DNA of 64,000 nt from Arsenicicoccus cauae. Its GTDB lineage: Bacteria > Actinomycetota > Actinomycetes > Actinomycetales > Dermatophilaceae. The stretch spans positions 43,846 through 107,845 of the forward strand of contig NZ_WLVL01000004.1 of NCBI RefSeq assembly GCF_009707125.1, written 5' to 3'. Within the stretch, counting starts at the first letter, position 1. The number at the start of each line of letters is the position of its first letter. Below, piece by piece: positions 24,201 through 33,578 of this stretch. The notes beneath the pieces are model-generated. The model was not told the DNA's origin. It made no database searches and saw nothing but the letters and a program-made list of their open reading frames with translations. Made by a program: the position numbers and the translations under genes.

Positions 24201-25281
24201 TGGACGACGCAGCGGCGGCCGCCCGGGCCGAGGTGCCCGGCCTGGACCTGGGCGCCCTGCGCGCCTACCTCGACCGCGAGACCCCGGGCCTGCTCGAGGG
24301 TGAGCTGTCGGCCCGGGTGCTGGCGGGTGGCAAGTCCAACCTGACGTATGCCGTGACCGACGCCTCCGGCACCACCGTGGTCGTGCGGCGGCCTCCGCTC
24401 GGGCACGTCCTCGCGACGGCGCACGACATGGCCCGGGAGCACCGGGTCATCACGGCCCTGCGGGAAACCGACGTGCCGGTGCCGGTGACCCACGCGTGCT
24501 GCGAGGACGAGACGGTGATCGGGGCCCCCTTCTACGTCATGGAGCACGTGGCGGGGACGCCGTACCGGCGAGCCACCGAGCTGGCGCAGCTCGGTCCCGA
24601 GCGCACCCGGGCGATCAGCGAGCGCATGGTCGACGTGCTCGCGACGCTGCACGCGGTGGACCCGCAGGCCGTCGGGCTGGGCGACTTCGGCCGACCGGAG
24701 GGCTTCCTCGCCCGGCAGGTCAAGCGGTGGGGCACCCAGCTCGAGGGCTCGCGCTCGCGGGACCTGGCCGGCGCCGACGAGCTGTATGCCGGGCTGACCC
24801 GTCGCGTGCCCGCCGACCAGGCGCCGGCGATCGTGCACGGCGACTACCGGCTCGACAACCTGCTCATCGGCCCCGTCGCCCCCGTCGGCGCCGAGGTCGA
24901 CTTGAGGGACGAGGTGCGGGCGGTGCTGGACTGGGAGATGGCGACGCTCGGCGACCCGCTCACCGACGTGGGGCTGCTCGCCGTCTATCAGCAGCTGGCG
25001 CGGCTCGGGGCGGGTGGCGCCATGATCACCGACGTCTCCGAGGCACCCGGCTACCTGCCGCTGCCCGAGCTGCTGGCCCGCTACGCCGAGCGCAGCGGAC
25101 GCGACGTGCGCGACCTCGGGTTCTACGTCGCCCTTGCCTACTACAAGCTCGCCGTGATCCTCGAGGGCATCTACTACCGCCACACCCAGGGACAGACCGT
25201 GGGCGCGGGCTTCGCCGAGATCGGCGGCTACGTCGAGCCGCTCGTCGCGGGCGGGCTGCGCGCCCTCAAGGAGGAGAGCTG

Positions 25282-25282
<1 letters not shown>
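24200..25282 (+). CDS. APH-type phosphotransferase, ACAD10/11 kinase-like (LvaA-like)
   Basis: 360 residues with the aminoglycoside-phosphotransferase fold. [12 protein letters not shown] forms the nucleotide loop, [13 protein letters not shown] the catalytic loop with Asp and Asn, and [17 protein letters not shown] the metal-binding segment. Proteins of this type are the N-terminal kinase of human ACAD10/11 and LvaA of Pseudomonas levulinate catabolism, which phosphorylate 4-hydroxyacyl-CoA. The overlapping acyl-CoA dehydrogenase downstream matches that pair. Resistance to aminoglycosides is very unlikely in this context. Confidence 0.88.
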
Positions 25283-26511
<1,229 letters not shown>

Positions 26512-26520
26512 CGGCAGCTG

Positions 26521-26706
26521 TTACGCGGTGGCGCGGCGCGAGGCAGTCGCGTTGCCCCAGGCGAGGCGCGCCTGGGCCAGCCGGCCGCGCAGCAGGGTGG
26601 CGACGGGGGAACGAGGCAGCGCACGCACGGCGCGCCCGAACTCCGTAGGGTCCCCGTACCGCAGGTCCCAGGCCCGCTCGAGGACCGGATCGTCGTCCGG
26701 GGTCAT
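26521..26706 (-). CDS. Small hypothetical protein (61 aa)
   Basis: The frame reads MTPDDDPVLERAWDLRYGDP followed by a basic helix ending ATASRRATA. The hexamer GACGAT lies 6 nt before the ATG, the same arrangement as many genes here, which supports expression. It faces the end of the acyl-CoA operon, 9 bp away. No family is recognised; a tetratricopeptide-like fragment is possible. Longer versions of the frame are judged shadows. Confidence 0.4.
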   Translation of the reverse strand: MTPDDDPVLERAWDLRYGDPTEFGRAVRALPRSPVATLLRGRLAQARLAWGNATASRRATA

Positions 26707-26799
26707 GGCGTCATCGTCGGGCGCGGTACCCCCAGGTAACCACCGTCTCCAGGGGAAAGGTGCAGGTCGTGCCTGCCGGGCGTCGAGCGCCCGGCGCCC

Positions 26800-26805
26800 T
26801 AGACT
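26800..26805 (+). promoter_or_regulatory. -10-like TAGACT, leaderless start at 26812
   Basis: TAGACT ends 6 nt before the GTG start. It would drive the hydrolase, Mur ligase and ATP-grasp unit. Confidence 0.55.
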
Positions 26806-26811
26806 GACGCG

Positions 26812-27585
26812 GTGCTGACAACCCTCCTCGACGGCCAGGTGATGGCCGAGAAGCACGGCTCCGGCAGTCCCCGCGTCCTCGCGATGCACGGCTGGGCCCG
26901 CACGCGCCACGACTGGGCCCCGGTGCTCGGTGGTTACGACGCCGTCGCGGTCGACCTCGCCGGCTTCGGCGCGACTCCTCCCCCCGAGGGCGAGTGGTCG
27001 ACCGAGCAGTATGCCGAGAGCCTGCTGCCTCTCCTGGACCCCGCCTCGCCGCTCGTGCTGATGGGGCACTCGTTCGGCGGACGCGTGGCGGTGCACCTCG
27101 CCCGGCTGCGGCCCGACGCCGTCCGCGGGCTCGTGCTCACCGGCGTCCCGCTGCTGCGCCCCGACGCGTCCGGCGCCCCGGCGCGCAAGGGCGGCCCCCT
27201 CGACCTGCGCATCGCCAAGGCCCTGCACGCCCGCGGGATCGTCCCCGAGTCCGTGGTCGACAAGTACCGCAAGAAGTACGGCTCCGCCGACTACAACGCC
27301 GCGCAGGGCGTCATGCGGACCGTCCTGGTCAAGGCGGTCAACGAGGACTACACGCGCGAGCTCGAGGCGGTGCGCGCGGCCGGCATACCGGTCGAGATGG
27401 TGTGGGGCGAGGGGGACACGGCCGCCACGGTCGCGATGGCCCGCTCCGCCGCCGAGCTGATCGGCCCCACCGCCCACCTGGACGTCGTCGCGGGCTCGGC
27501 GCACCTGCTGGACGACCAGCTGGGCGCGCACCTGCGCACCGCCCTGGACCGTCTGCTCGACACCCCGAAGGAGACTCAGCCGTGA
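26812..27585 (+). CDS. Alpha/beta hydrolase
   Basis: 257 residues. The oxyanion loop is AMHGWARTRHDW, the nucleophile elbow is LMGHSFGGR (Ser in GHSFGG), the acid is probably in VWGEGDTAATV, and the His is in VAGSAHLLDDQ. All catalytic pieces are present. It is the first gene of a unit with a Mur ligase and an ATP-grasp ligase, and its stop overlaps the next GTG. That coupling suggests an amidase, esterase or peptidase acting on their product or precursor. Confidence 0.88.
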   Translation: MLTTLLDGQVMAEKHGSGSPRVLAMHGWARTRHDWAPVLGGYDAVAVDLAGFGATPPPEGEWSTEQYAESLLPLLDPASPLVLMGHSFGGRVAVHLARLRPDAVRGLVLTGVPLLRPDASGAPARKGGPLDLRIAKALHARGIVPESVVDKYRKKYGSADYNAAQGVMRTVLVKAVNEDYTRELEAVRAAGIPVEMVWGEGDTAATVAMARSAAELIGPTAHLDVVAGSAHLLDDQLGAHLRTALDRLLDTPKETQP

Positions 27586-29114
27586 TCCTCGACGTCATCA
27601 CCTGGGCCGCCGTCGCGGCCGCGCTCGCCGCCGAGGACTCGCGCTGGCTGCGGGTCGCGCAGCGCGAGCACTACGAGCCGGGCCGCGCCACCGCGATGGC
27701 CGGGCTGTGGAGCAAGGTCAAGCCCGAGAACCAGCTGCTGCTCGCCGCCGCCGCGCTCTGCATCGCCGGCGGCCTGTGGGCCCACCCGGCCACGCTGCTC
27801 GGGTTGGCCGCGATCGCCGCGTGGCCGCTCGGCCTGCCGGTGCGCGGCCGCTCCGCGAAGTTCGGCTGGACCGACCGGATGAAGCGGCTCACCGCCGTGA
27901 CTGTCGGGCTGCAGCTCGTCCTCGCGGCCGCCGCCGGCCTGCTCGGCGGGCCGTATGCCGCCGCCGTGGTCGCCCTGCTCGCCGTGCCGCTCGTGGACCT
28001 GGCGATGGCGATCATGCGCCCGGTGGAGAAGAAGCTGGCCCAGCGGTGGGTGGTCGAGGCCCAGGACAAGCTGCGCCGGCTGCGCCCGACCGTCGTCGCG
28101 ATCACCGGGTCCTACGGCAAGACGTCGACCAAGCTCTACGTCAACCAGCTGCTGTCGCGCTCGCACGCCGCCGTGGCCTCACCCGCGTCGTTCAACAACC
28201 TCATGGGCCTGTCCCGCACCGTCAACGACCGGCTCGTGCCCGGCACCGAGGTCTTCGTCGCCGAGATGGGCACCTATGGTCCTGGCGAGATCCGCGAGCT
28301 GTGCCGCGTCTTCCCCCCGACCATCGCCGCGATCACGACCATCGGCGAGGCCCACCTCGAGCGGATGAAGAACCGCGAGACCATCGTGCGCGCCAAGTCC
28401 GAGATCACCGAGGACGCCGCGATCTCGGTGCTCAACGTCGACGTGCCCGAGCTGGCTGCGCTCGCGGACCGCCTCGACGGGGTCAAGCGGGTCGTGCGCT
28501 GCTCGACCGTGCCGGGCACGCGGGCCGACGTGGTGGTGGCGCCGGTCGACGAGGGTCGCTGGGAGGTCACCGTCGACGGTGCGCAGGTCACCACGGTCGA
28601 CGCGCCCGGCGCGGGTCACCCGATCAACCTGGCCATCGCCGTGGGCATCGCGCGCGCCCTCGACGTCGACCCCGCCACCCTGGCGCCGCTGATGGTCGAC
28701 CTGCCCGGCGCCGCGCACCGCGCAGAGCTGCAGCGCGACGACCGCGGCGTGGCCGTCATCGACGACACCTACAACTCCAACCCCGACGGCGCCGCCTCCG
28801 CGCTGCGCTCGGCCCGGGCGGCCGTGGGCGAGGGCGGGCGCATCTACACCATCACCCCGGGCATGGTCGAGCTGGGCGACCAGCAGGCCGAGCGCAACCG
28901 GGCGTTCGGCGCCGACGCGACGGCCGCCCCCAACCAGGTGCTCGCCATCACGCAGCTCACCAACAAGCGGGCCCTGCTCGCCGGTGCCTCCGGCCAGCCG
29001 GGCGAGGTCCGCACCTACGCCTCGCGCGAGGAGGCGGCCGCCGCGATCATGCCCGAGACGCGCGCGGGCGACGTGGTGCTCTTCGAGAACGACCTCCCCG
29101 ACAACTACCCCTGA
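27582..29114 (+). CDS. Membrane-anchored Mur ligase family protein
   Basis: 510 residues. The first 150 contain about four or five hydrophobic segments instead of the usual UDP-sugar-binding domain. The Mur ligase core follows: the P-loop AITGSYGKTSTK (about 173-184), EMGTYGPGEIRELC, TTIGEAHLERM, and a C-terminal domain with DDTYNSNPDGAASALRSA and TPGMVELG, as in MurF. It should join an amino acid or peptide to a carboxylate with ATP at the inner membrane face. Without the MurF N-terminal domain, UDP-MurNAc is not a safe substrate guess. It overlaps the hydrolase gene by four bases. Confidence 0.87.
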   Translation: MILDVITWAAVAAALAAEDSRWLRVAQREHYEPGRATAMAGLWSKVKPENQLLLAAAALCIAGGLWAHPATLLGLAAIAAWPLGLPVRGRSAKFGWTDRMKRLTAVTVGLQLVLAAAAGLLGGPYAAAVVALLAVPLVDLAMAIMRPVEKKLAQRWVVEAQDKLRRLRPTVVAITGSYGKTSTKLYVNQLLSRSHAAVASPASFNNLMGLSRTVNDRLVPGTEVFVAEMGTYGPGEIRELCRVFPPTIAAITTIGEAHLERMKNRETIVRAKSEITEDAAISVLNVDVPELAALADRLDGVKRVVRCSTVPGTRADVVVAPVDEGRWEVTVDGAQVTTVDAPGAGHPINLAIAVGIARALDVDPATLAPLMVDLPGAAHRAELQRDDRGVAVIDDTYNSNPDGAASALRSARAAVGEGGRIYTITPGMVELGDQQAERNRAFGADATAAPNQVLAITQLTNKRALLAGASGQPGEVRTYASREEAAAAIMPETRAGDVVLFENDLPDNYP

Positions 29115-29222
29115 CGGCGGTGAGGGCGGCGCGCCGCGAGACGCTCACCCCCGCCGCGCGGCGGGCGAGCGGCATACGATCGCCTGTAGCCACCCTGCCG
29201 TCTGCAGAAAGGTCTCACGACC

Positions 29223-30350
29223 ATGTCCCAGACCGTGACCGTCGTCTTCGGCGGGCCGTCTGCCGAGCACGACATCTCCATCCTCACCGGGCTGCAGTGC
29301 GAGCGCGTCCTGCAGCGCGCCGGCGCCCAGGTCCAGTGCCTCTACTGGGACCGCGGTGGCCGCTGGCACGCGGTGCCGGCGCAGACCGAGGCGCGGGACT
29401 ACCTCGACGGCGCCCCGGCCAAGGCGCAGAGGGTCGAGCTCAAGATCGGCGCCGGCGCCGACGACGGCTTCCAGATGAAGGCCGGCTTCCGTGGCACCAA
29501 GACCCTCGACCTCGGCTCGGTGCTGCTCGCCCTGCACGGCGGCGCCGGTGAGTCGGGCGGGACGCAGGCGCTCTTCGAGCTGCTGGGCGTCCCGGCGACC
29601 GGCTCGTCCCCGGCCGCCGCGGCGCTCGGCATGGACAAGCTGGCCTTCGGCGCGCTGATGGCCGACGCCGGGGTCCCGGCGCTGCGCCGCGAGATCGTCT
29701 CCCCGGACTTCCGCCCGAGCTTCGACGGCCCCAACATCGTCAAGCCGCGCTTCGGTGGCTCGTCGATCGGCATCGAGGTCGTCGAGGACTACGACACGGC
29801 CCTCGCCCTGCTCAAGTCCAGCCTGCACATGCGCGCCGGCGCGGTCGTCGAGCCCTACCGCGACGACCTGTGGGACCTCAACATCTCCTTCACCACCGCC
29901 CCGCAGTTCAAGACCTCGCTGATCGAGAAGCCGCTGCGCAAGGAGGGCGGCGCGATCTACGACTACGCCGGCAAGTACATGGGCGGCGGGGCCGACGGCA
30001 TGACCTCCGCGCCGCGTGAGCTACCCGCGCAGATCGACCCGGCGCTCGAGGCGCAGGCCCGCGAGCTCGCCCGCCAGGTCCAGCAGCTCACCGGCCTGAC
30101 CGGCATCAACCGCCTCGACTTCCTCACCGACGGCACCGACATCTACGTCAACGAGGTCAACTCGATCCCCGGCGCGATGGCGCTCTACCTGTGGCCCGAC
30201 GAGGACCCGGGCAGGCTCCTGCTCGCCATGGTCGAGGAGGCCAAGACCGCCAACCGGCGTGTGCCGACCGCCTCCTTCGAGGAGGGCGCGGCGCTGCGCG
30301 CGGCCGGCGGCATCTCCGGCAAGCTGACCGGGCTCGGCCCCCAGCGCTGA
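29223..30350 (+). CDS. Ddl-type D-alanine--D-alanine ligase-like ATP-grasp enzyme
   Basis: 375 residues. FGGPSAEHDISI (about 9-20), LHGGAGESGGTQ, VKPRFGGSSIGI (173-184), YDYAGKY and NEVNSIPGAMALYLW (310-324) follow the Ddl order. Two sites vary: canonical KPxNLGSSVG is KPRFGGSSIG, and the Gly-Phe-Thr after NExNTxPG is GAMALYLW. It lies 108 bp after the Mur ligase and probably shares its mRNA. It may make a D-Ala-D-Ala-like dipeptide; with the substitutions the exact substrates are open. It is not safe to call it the housekeeping ddl. Confidence 0.85.
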   Translation: MSQTVTVVFGGPSAEHDISILTGLQCERVLQRAGAQVQCLYWDRGGRWHAVPAQTEARDYLDGAPAKAQRVELKIGAGADDGFQMKAGFRGTKTLDLGSVLLALHGGAGESGGTQALFELLGVPATGSSPAAAALGMDKLAFGALMADAGVPALRREIVSPDFRPSFDGPNIVKPRFGGSSIGIEVVEDYDTALALLKSSLHMRAGAVVEPYRDDLWDLNISFTTAPQFKTSLIEKPLRKEGGAIYDYAGKYMGGGADGMTSAPRELPAQIDPALEAQARELARQVQQLTGLTGINRLDFLTDGTDIYVNEVNSIPGAMALYLWPDEDPGRLLLAMVEEAKTANRRVPTASFEEGAALRAAGGISGKLTGLGPQR

Positions 30351-30354
30351 GCCG

Positions 30355-30404
30355 TATGCCGAAGCCCCCCACCGCTGCTCGTCGCGGTGAGGGGCTTCGG
30401 CATA
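30355..30404. terminator. Strong bidirectional terminator-like hairpin
   Basis: TATGCCGAAGCCCC and GGGGCTTCGGCATA pair perfectly over 14 bp, with an inner CCACCGC/GCGGTG stem. It sits 4 bp after the Ddl-like gene, between it and the convergent lipoprotein gene. Confidence 0.85.
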
Positions 30405-30416
30405 GGGCCGCCCGGA

Positions 30417-31085
30417 TCAGCCGGCGGCCTTCTCGACCTTGTCGGCCTGCTTGCCGAGGACGGTGTCGACGAGCTTGTTGGCCTTGTCGACGTCCGTGCC
30501 CTGGGTCTGCACGACCACGAGGTTGTTGCCGCGGTTCACGGCGCCCATCGAGACCGCCATCTTCTGCCCCATCGCCTCGGCCGACATCTGAAGGCCCTTG
30601 GCGTCCTTGGTCTCGAGCTTCGGCGAGCTCATCTTGAGGTCGATCGACACGGCCCCGGTCCCCATCTTGATCGTCTTGCAGGAGTCCGCCACCTTGGTCA
30701 GCTGCGCCGGCACGTCCTTGGCCTTGCCGAGCGTCTCCACGACCACCTCGACCTGGGTCTTGTCCGTGCCGCTGCCCTTGGTGAAGCTGCGCTTGGCGTA
30801 GGACGACGGGTTGTCGGCCGACATCGTGCTCATGGCGTTCATCGCGTCCTTGCAGGCCTGCGGGACGTCCTTGGCATTCTTGAAGATCTGCTCGGCCGAC
30901 TTGTCGTCCTGCTTGGGCTTGGTCTCGTCCACGGAGCCGGCCTCCCAGCCGCCGTCGGGCAGGTCCCCCGCCTCCAGCATGGACGACTTGGCCTTGTCCT
31001 GGGACAGGTCCTTGGGTGCGCCCCCGCACGCGCTGAGACCCAGCGCGGTGGCGGCGATGGTGGTGATGACGAGCGTGCGACGCAC
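30417..31085 (-). CDS. Lipoprotein of unknown function
   Basis: 222 residues from a GTG after GAGGGGGAAG. The signal peptide RRTLVITTIAATALGLSAC has a clear lipobox (LSAC). The mature part is rich in Lys, Ser and Asp, with one strand-rich domain (KSSMLEAGDLPDGGWEAGS, YAKRSFTKGSG, NLVVVQTQGTDVDKANKLVD). This recalls PknH-sensor-like or LpqN-like actinobacterial lipoproteins. Cell-surface location is likely. It converges with the Ddl-like gene. Confidence 0.75.
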   Translation of the reverse strand: MRRTLVITTIAATALGLSACGGAPKDLSQDKAKSSMLEAGDLPDGGWEAGSVDETKPKQDDKSAEQIFKNAKDVPQACKDAMNAMSTMSADNPSSYAKRSFTKGSGTDKTQVEVVVETLGKAKDVPAQLTKVADSCKTIKMGTGAVSIDLKMSSPKLETKDAKGLQMSAEAMGQKMAVSMGAVNRGNNLVVVQTQGTDVDKANKLVDTVLGKQADKVEKAAG

Positions 31086-31258
31086 GAGACTTCCCCCTCG
31101 ATCGATCTGCTGTGACCCGTCGAGCCTAGGGGGAACCACCGGCGCCCGTGTCCAGGACCCGGCAGATGGAGGTGGCCACGGCAGCCACGATGGAGTATGA
31201 CGGAGGTGGCGGCTACTCGCCATACGGCTCCTGTCCCGGACGAAGGTGAGGCACCCTC

Positions 31259-32698
31259 ATGGCCGAGCTCAAGAAGACCCTCGGGTTCCTCCCGCTGATC
31301 GCGCTGGGGGTGGCGGGGGTCATCGGGTCGAGCTGGATCTACACCAACTCGGCGTTCTTCGAGCAGTACGGCGCGGGCGGCATGATCTTCGGCCTCGCCA
31401 TCGGGACGCTGCTGGCGGCGTGCGTGGCGCTGGCCTACGCGGAGCTGACCACGCTGTTCCCGCGCGCGGGTGGGGAGGTCGTCTACTCGTTCACGATCCT
31501 CGGGCGGCCCGCGAGCTTCCTGACGGGGTGGATGCTGATCGGTGCCTACGTGTCGAGCCTCGCCTTCTACGTCACGGCCTTCGGGCTCCTGCTCGGCAAG
31601 TTCATGCCGGTGATGGAGGAGCACCCGCTCTACTCCATCAACGGGGAGGCGGTCACGGCGCCCGTGCTGATCGCCGGGGTGGCGCTGACGCTGCTGCTCT
31701 TCGCCCTCAACTGGTGGGGCGTGGAGGTCGGCGCGCAGGTGCAGGTCGTGCTGTTCGCGGCGATGGTGGTGATCGGGCTGGCCCTGGTGGTGGTCGGGTT
31801 CGCCGCCGGCTCACCCGGCAACTTCTGGCCGCCGTATGCCGCCGACCACAACGCCCTCACCGACACGCTGCGCTTCGTGGTGCCGGGGATGACCTACATG
31901 GCGGGCTTCGGACTGGTCGCGGTGCTCGCCGAGGACGCCGACCTGCCGCCGCGACGGATCGCGCGCGCCGTCATCTGGACGGTCCTGCTGGCGGGCACCT
32001 TCTACTGCCTCGTCCTGCTGTCGAGCGCGTGGGTCATGCCGTGGGAGGAGGTCGCGGGCATGAAGCTCGGCACGATCGACGCGTTCAAGGCCGCGGGCTT
32101 CCCGGTGCTCGGGTGGGGGGCGTTCGCCATCGCGATCCTCGGTCTGCTGACCAGCTTCCTCGGGCTGTTCATCGCGACGTCCCGCGTCGTCGTGGCCATG
32201 GCGCGCGCCGGGCTGCTCCCCGCCGGGCTGGCGCGGCTGGACGCGCGCCGGGGCACCCCGCGCAACGCGCTGGTCTTCACCGTCGTGGTGACCTTGGCGC
32301 TCGGCTGGCTCGGCAAGGCGGCAGTGGTGTGGTTCCTCGACACCGGCGGCATCTATCTCGGCGCCGTGTGGATCATGGTCGTGCTGGCGAAGTACGCGCT
32401 GCCCCGGCGTTATCCGCACCTCGCGGCGCGCCGACGCCTGCAGACGTCGTGGATCCCGGCCGTGGGTGCGCTGGGGGCGGCGCTCGTCATCGTCATGGCC
32501 CTGTGGCCGGGCACCGGGATCTCGCTCGTCTGGCCAGCGGAGTACCTCATCCTCGGGGTGTGGCTCGGCCTCGGCGCGATCCTGTATGCCGTGAGCCGCT
32601 CCCTGCCTCGCGAGGAGGCGCTGGACGCGCTGCTCGGCGAGTACGCCGACACCCTGGTCGAGGGGGCGCCGGAGGCGTCGAGGGGGACGCGCCCATGA
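31259..32698 (+). CDS. APC-family amino acid permease
   Basis: 479 residues with 12 hydrophobic segments. The first segment carries the APC substrate motif GVAGVIGSSWIYTN; YAELTTLFPRAGGEVVYSF follows, and FIATSRVVVAMARAGLLP marks segment 8-9. A GAG-rich ribosome site precedes the ATG. The stop overlaps the VanX-like gene, so it may import the D-alanine or dipeptide product used or made next door. The true substrate is unknown. Confidence 0.87.
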   Translation: MAELKKTLGFLPLIALGVAGVIGSSWIYTNSAFFEQYGAGGMIFGLAIGTLLAACVALAYAELTTLFPRAGGEVVYSFTILGRPASFLTGWMLIGAYVSSLAFYVTAFGLLLGKFMPVMEEHPLYSINGEAVTAPVLIAGVALTLLLFALNWWGVEVGAQVQVVLFAAMVVIGLALVVVGFAAGSPGNFWPPYAADHNALTDTLRFVVPGMTYMAGFGLVAVLAEDADLPPRRIARAVIWTVLLAGTFYCLVLLSSAWVMPWEEVAGMKLGTIDAFKAAGFPVLGWGAFAIAILGLLTSFLGLFIATSRVVVAMARAGLLPAGLARLDARRGTPRNALVFTVVVTLALGWLGKAAVVWFLDTGGIYLGAVWIMVVLAKYALPRRYPHLAARRRLQTSWIPAVGALGAALVIVMALWPGTGISLVWPAEYLILGVWLGLGAILYAVSRSLPREEALDALLGEYADTLVEGAPEASRGTRP

Positions 32699-33435
32699 CC
32701 TCCCCCCGGTCGGCCCCCACGCCAGTCCCATGGCTCACCGACCCGGATCCTGCTCTGGTGCATGTGCTCTCGTCGCTCGCGCCGTCCTTGCCGCCGCTGG
32801 TGCCCGCCGCGTCCGAGGAGGCGGTGGACGCGGTCGGGGCCGGTGAGTGCGGGGAGCCGCTGGTGGTCCTGCCGCCCGAGCTGGGCCGCCGCCACTGCTA
32901 TCGCGAGCTCGACCTGCCGACCGCGCCGCTCGCGATGCGGTTGCGTCGCGGCGTGGTCGAGCGGCTCCTGCAGGCCCAGGACGCCCTGCCGGACGGGTTC
33001 TCGCTGGTCGTGCTCGACGGGTGGCGGACGTCCCGGTTCCAGGGCGACCTGCTCGCCTACTACCGCGAGCAGACCGGCGAGCCGCTCGACGGCTACGTCT
33101 CCGACCCGGTGTCCTCCACGCGCATGGCGCCGCACACCACGGGTGGGGCGGTCGACCTGACGCTCGCTCACGAGGGGGTGGCGTTGGCGCTGGGCACGGA
33201 CTTCGACAGCTTCGACGACGCGGCCCACCTGCTGGCGCTGGAGTCGGTGGGCGACGACGACGAGGCCCATCGGCGCGTGGCGCGCGACCTGCGGCGTCTG
33301 CTCGGGCAGGTGCTGACCGGCGCCGGGCTCGCGCCCTACCCGCTCGAGTGGTGGCACTGGTCCTACGGCGAGCAGCGCTGGGCGGCCCAGCACCGCCTGG
33401 ACCGCACCATCTACGCGCCGGTGGAGGCCCCCTGA
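32695..33435 (+). CDS. VanX/DdpX-type D-Ala-D-Ala dipeptidase
   Basis: 246 residues of the M15D peptidase type. The zinc and catalytic residues are present in order: DGWR (R111, VanX R71 equivalent), APHTTGGAVDLT (H147, D154) and EWWHW (E218, H221). This is the SxHxxGxAxD and ExxH arrangement, with Pro in place of the first Ser. It cleaves D-Ala-D-Ala dipeptide in the cytosol. It overlaps the permease gene by four bases and lies 2.3 kb from the Ddl-like gene. No vanH, vanA, vanR or vanS gene is present, so recycling of dipeptide is likelier than glycopeptide resistance. Confidence 0.87.
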   Translation: MTSPRSAPTPVPWLTDPDPALVHVLSSLAPSLPPLVPAASEEAVDAVGAGECGEPLVVLPPELGRRHCYRELDLPTAPLAMRLRRGVVERLLQAQDALPDGFSLVVLDGWRTSRFQGDLLAYYREQTGEPLDGYVSDPVSSTRMAPHTTGGAVDLTLAHEGVALALGTDFDSFDDAAHLLALESVGDDDEAHRRVARDLRRLLGQVLTGAGLAPYPLEWWHWSYGEQRWAAQHRLDRTIYAPVEAP

Positions 33436-33474
33436 CGGCGTCGACCGATCCGTGCGCTGCCGTGCACGGCACCA

Positions 33475-33565
33475 AGGTGCGGTGGGGCAGCAGTTTGGTC
33501 ACGTGGGGGTGGGGTGGGCGTGGTGGAGGTGCGGTGGGGCAGCAGTTTGGTCACGTGGGGGTGGG
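33475..33565. repeat. Direct repeat, two 39-bp copies 52 bp apart
   Basis: Copies at 33475-33513 and 33527-33565 start AGGTGCGGTGGGGCAGCAGT and contain TTTGGTCACGTGGGGG. They lie between the convergent dipeptidase and antiporter genes. The CAGTTTGGTC core recalls the 7218 and 43627 elements. Confidence 0.9.
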
Positions 33566-33578
33566 CGTTGGGGCGCGC

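Noticed and set aside
29223..33435. VanHAX-type glycopeptide resistance operon
   Set aside because: There is no VanH dehydrogenase or VanRS sensor pair, the ligase is Ddl-like rather than VanA-like, and it and the dipeptidase are in separate units with a terminator and opposite-strand gene between.
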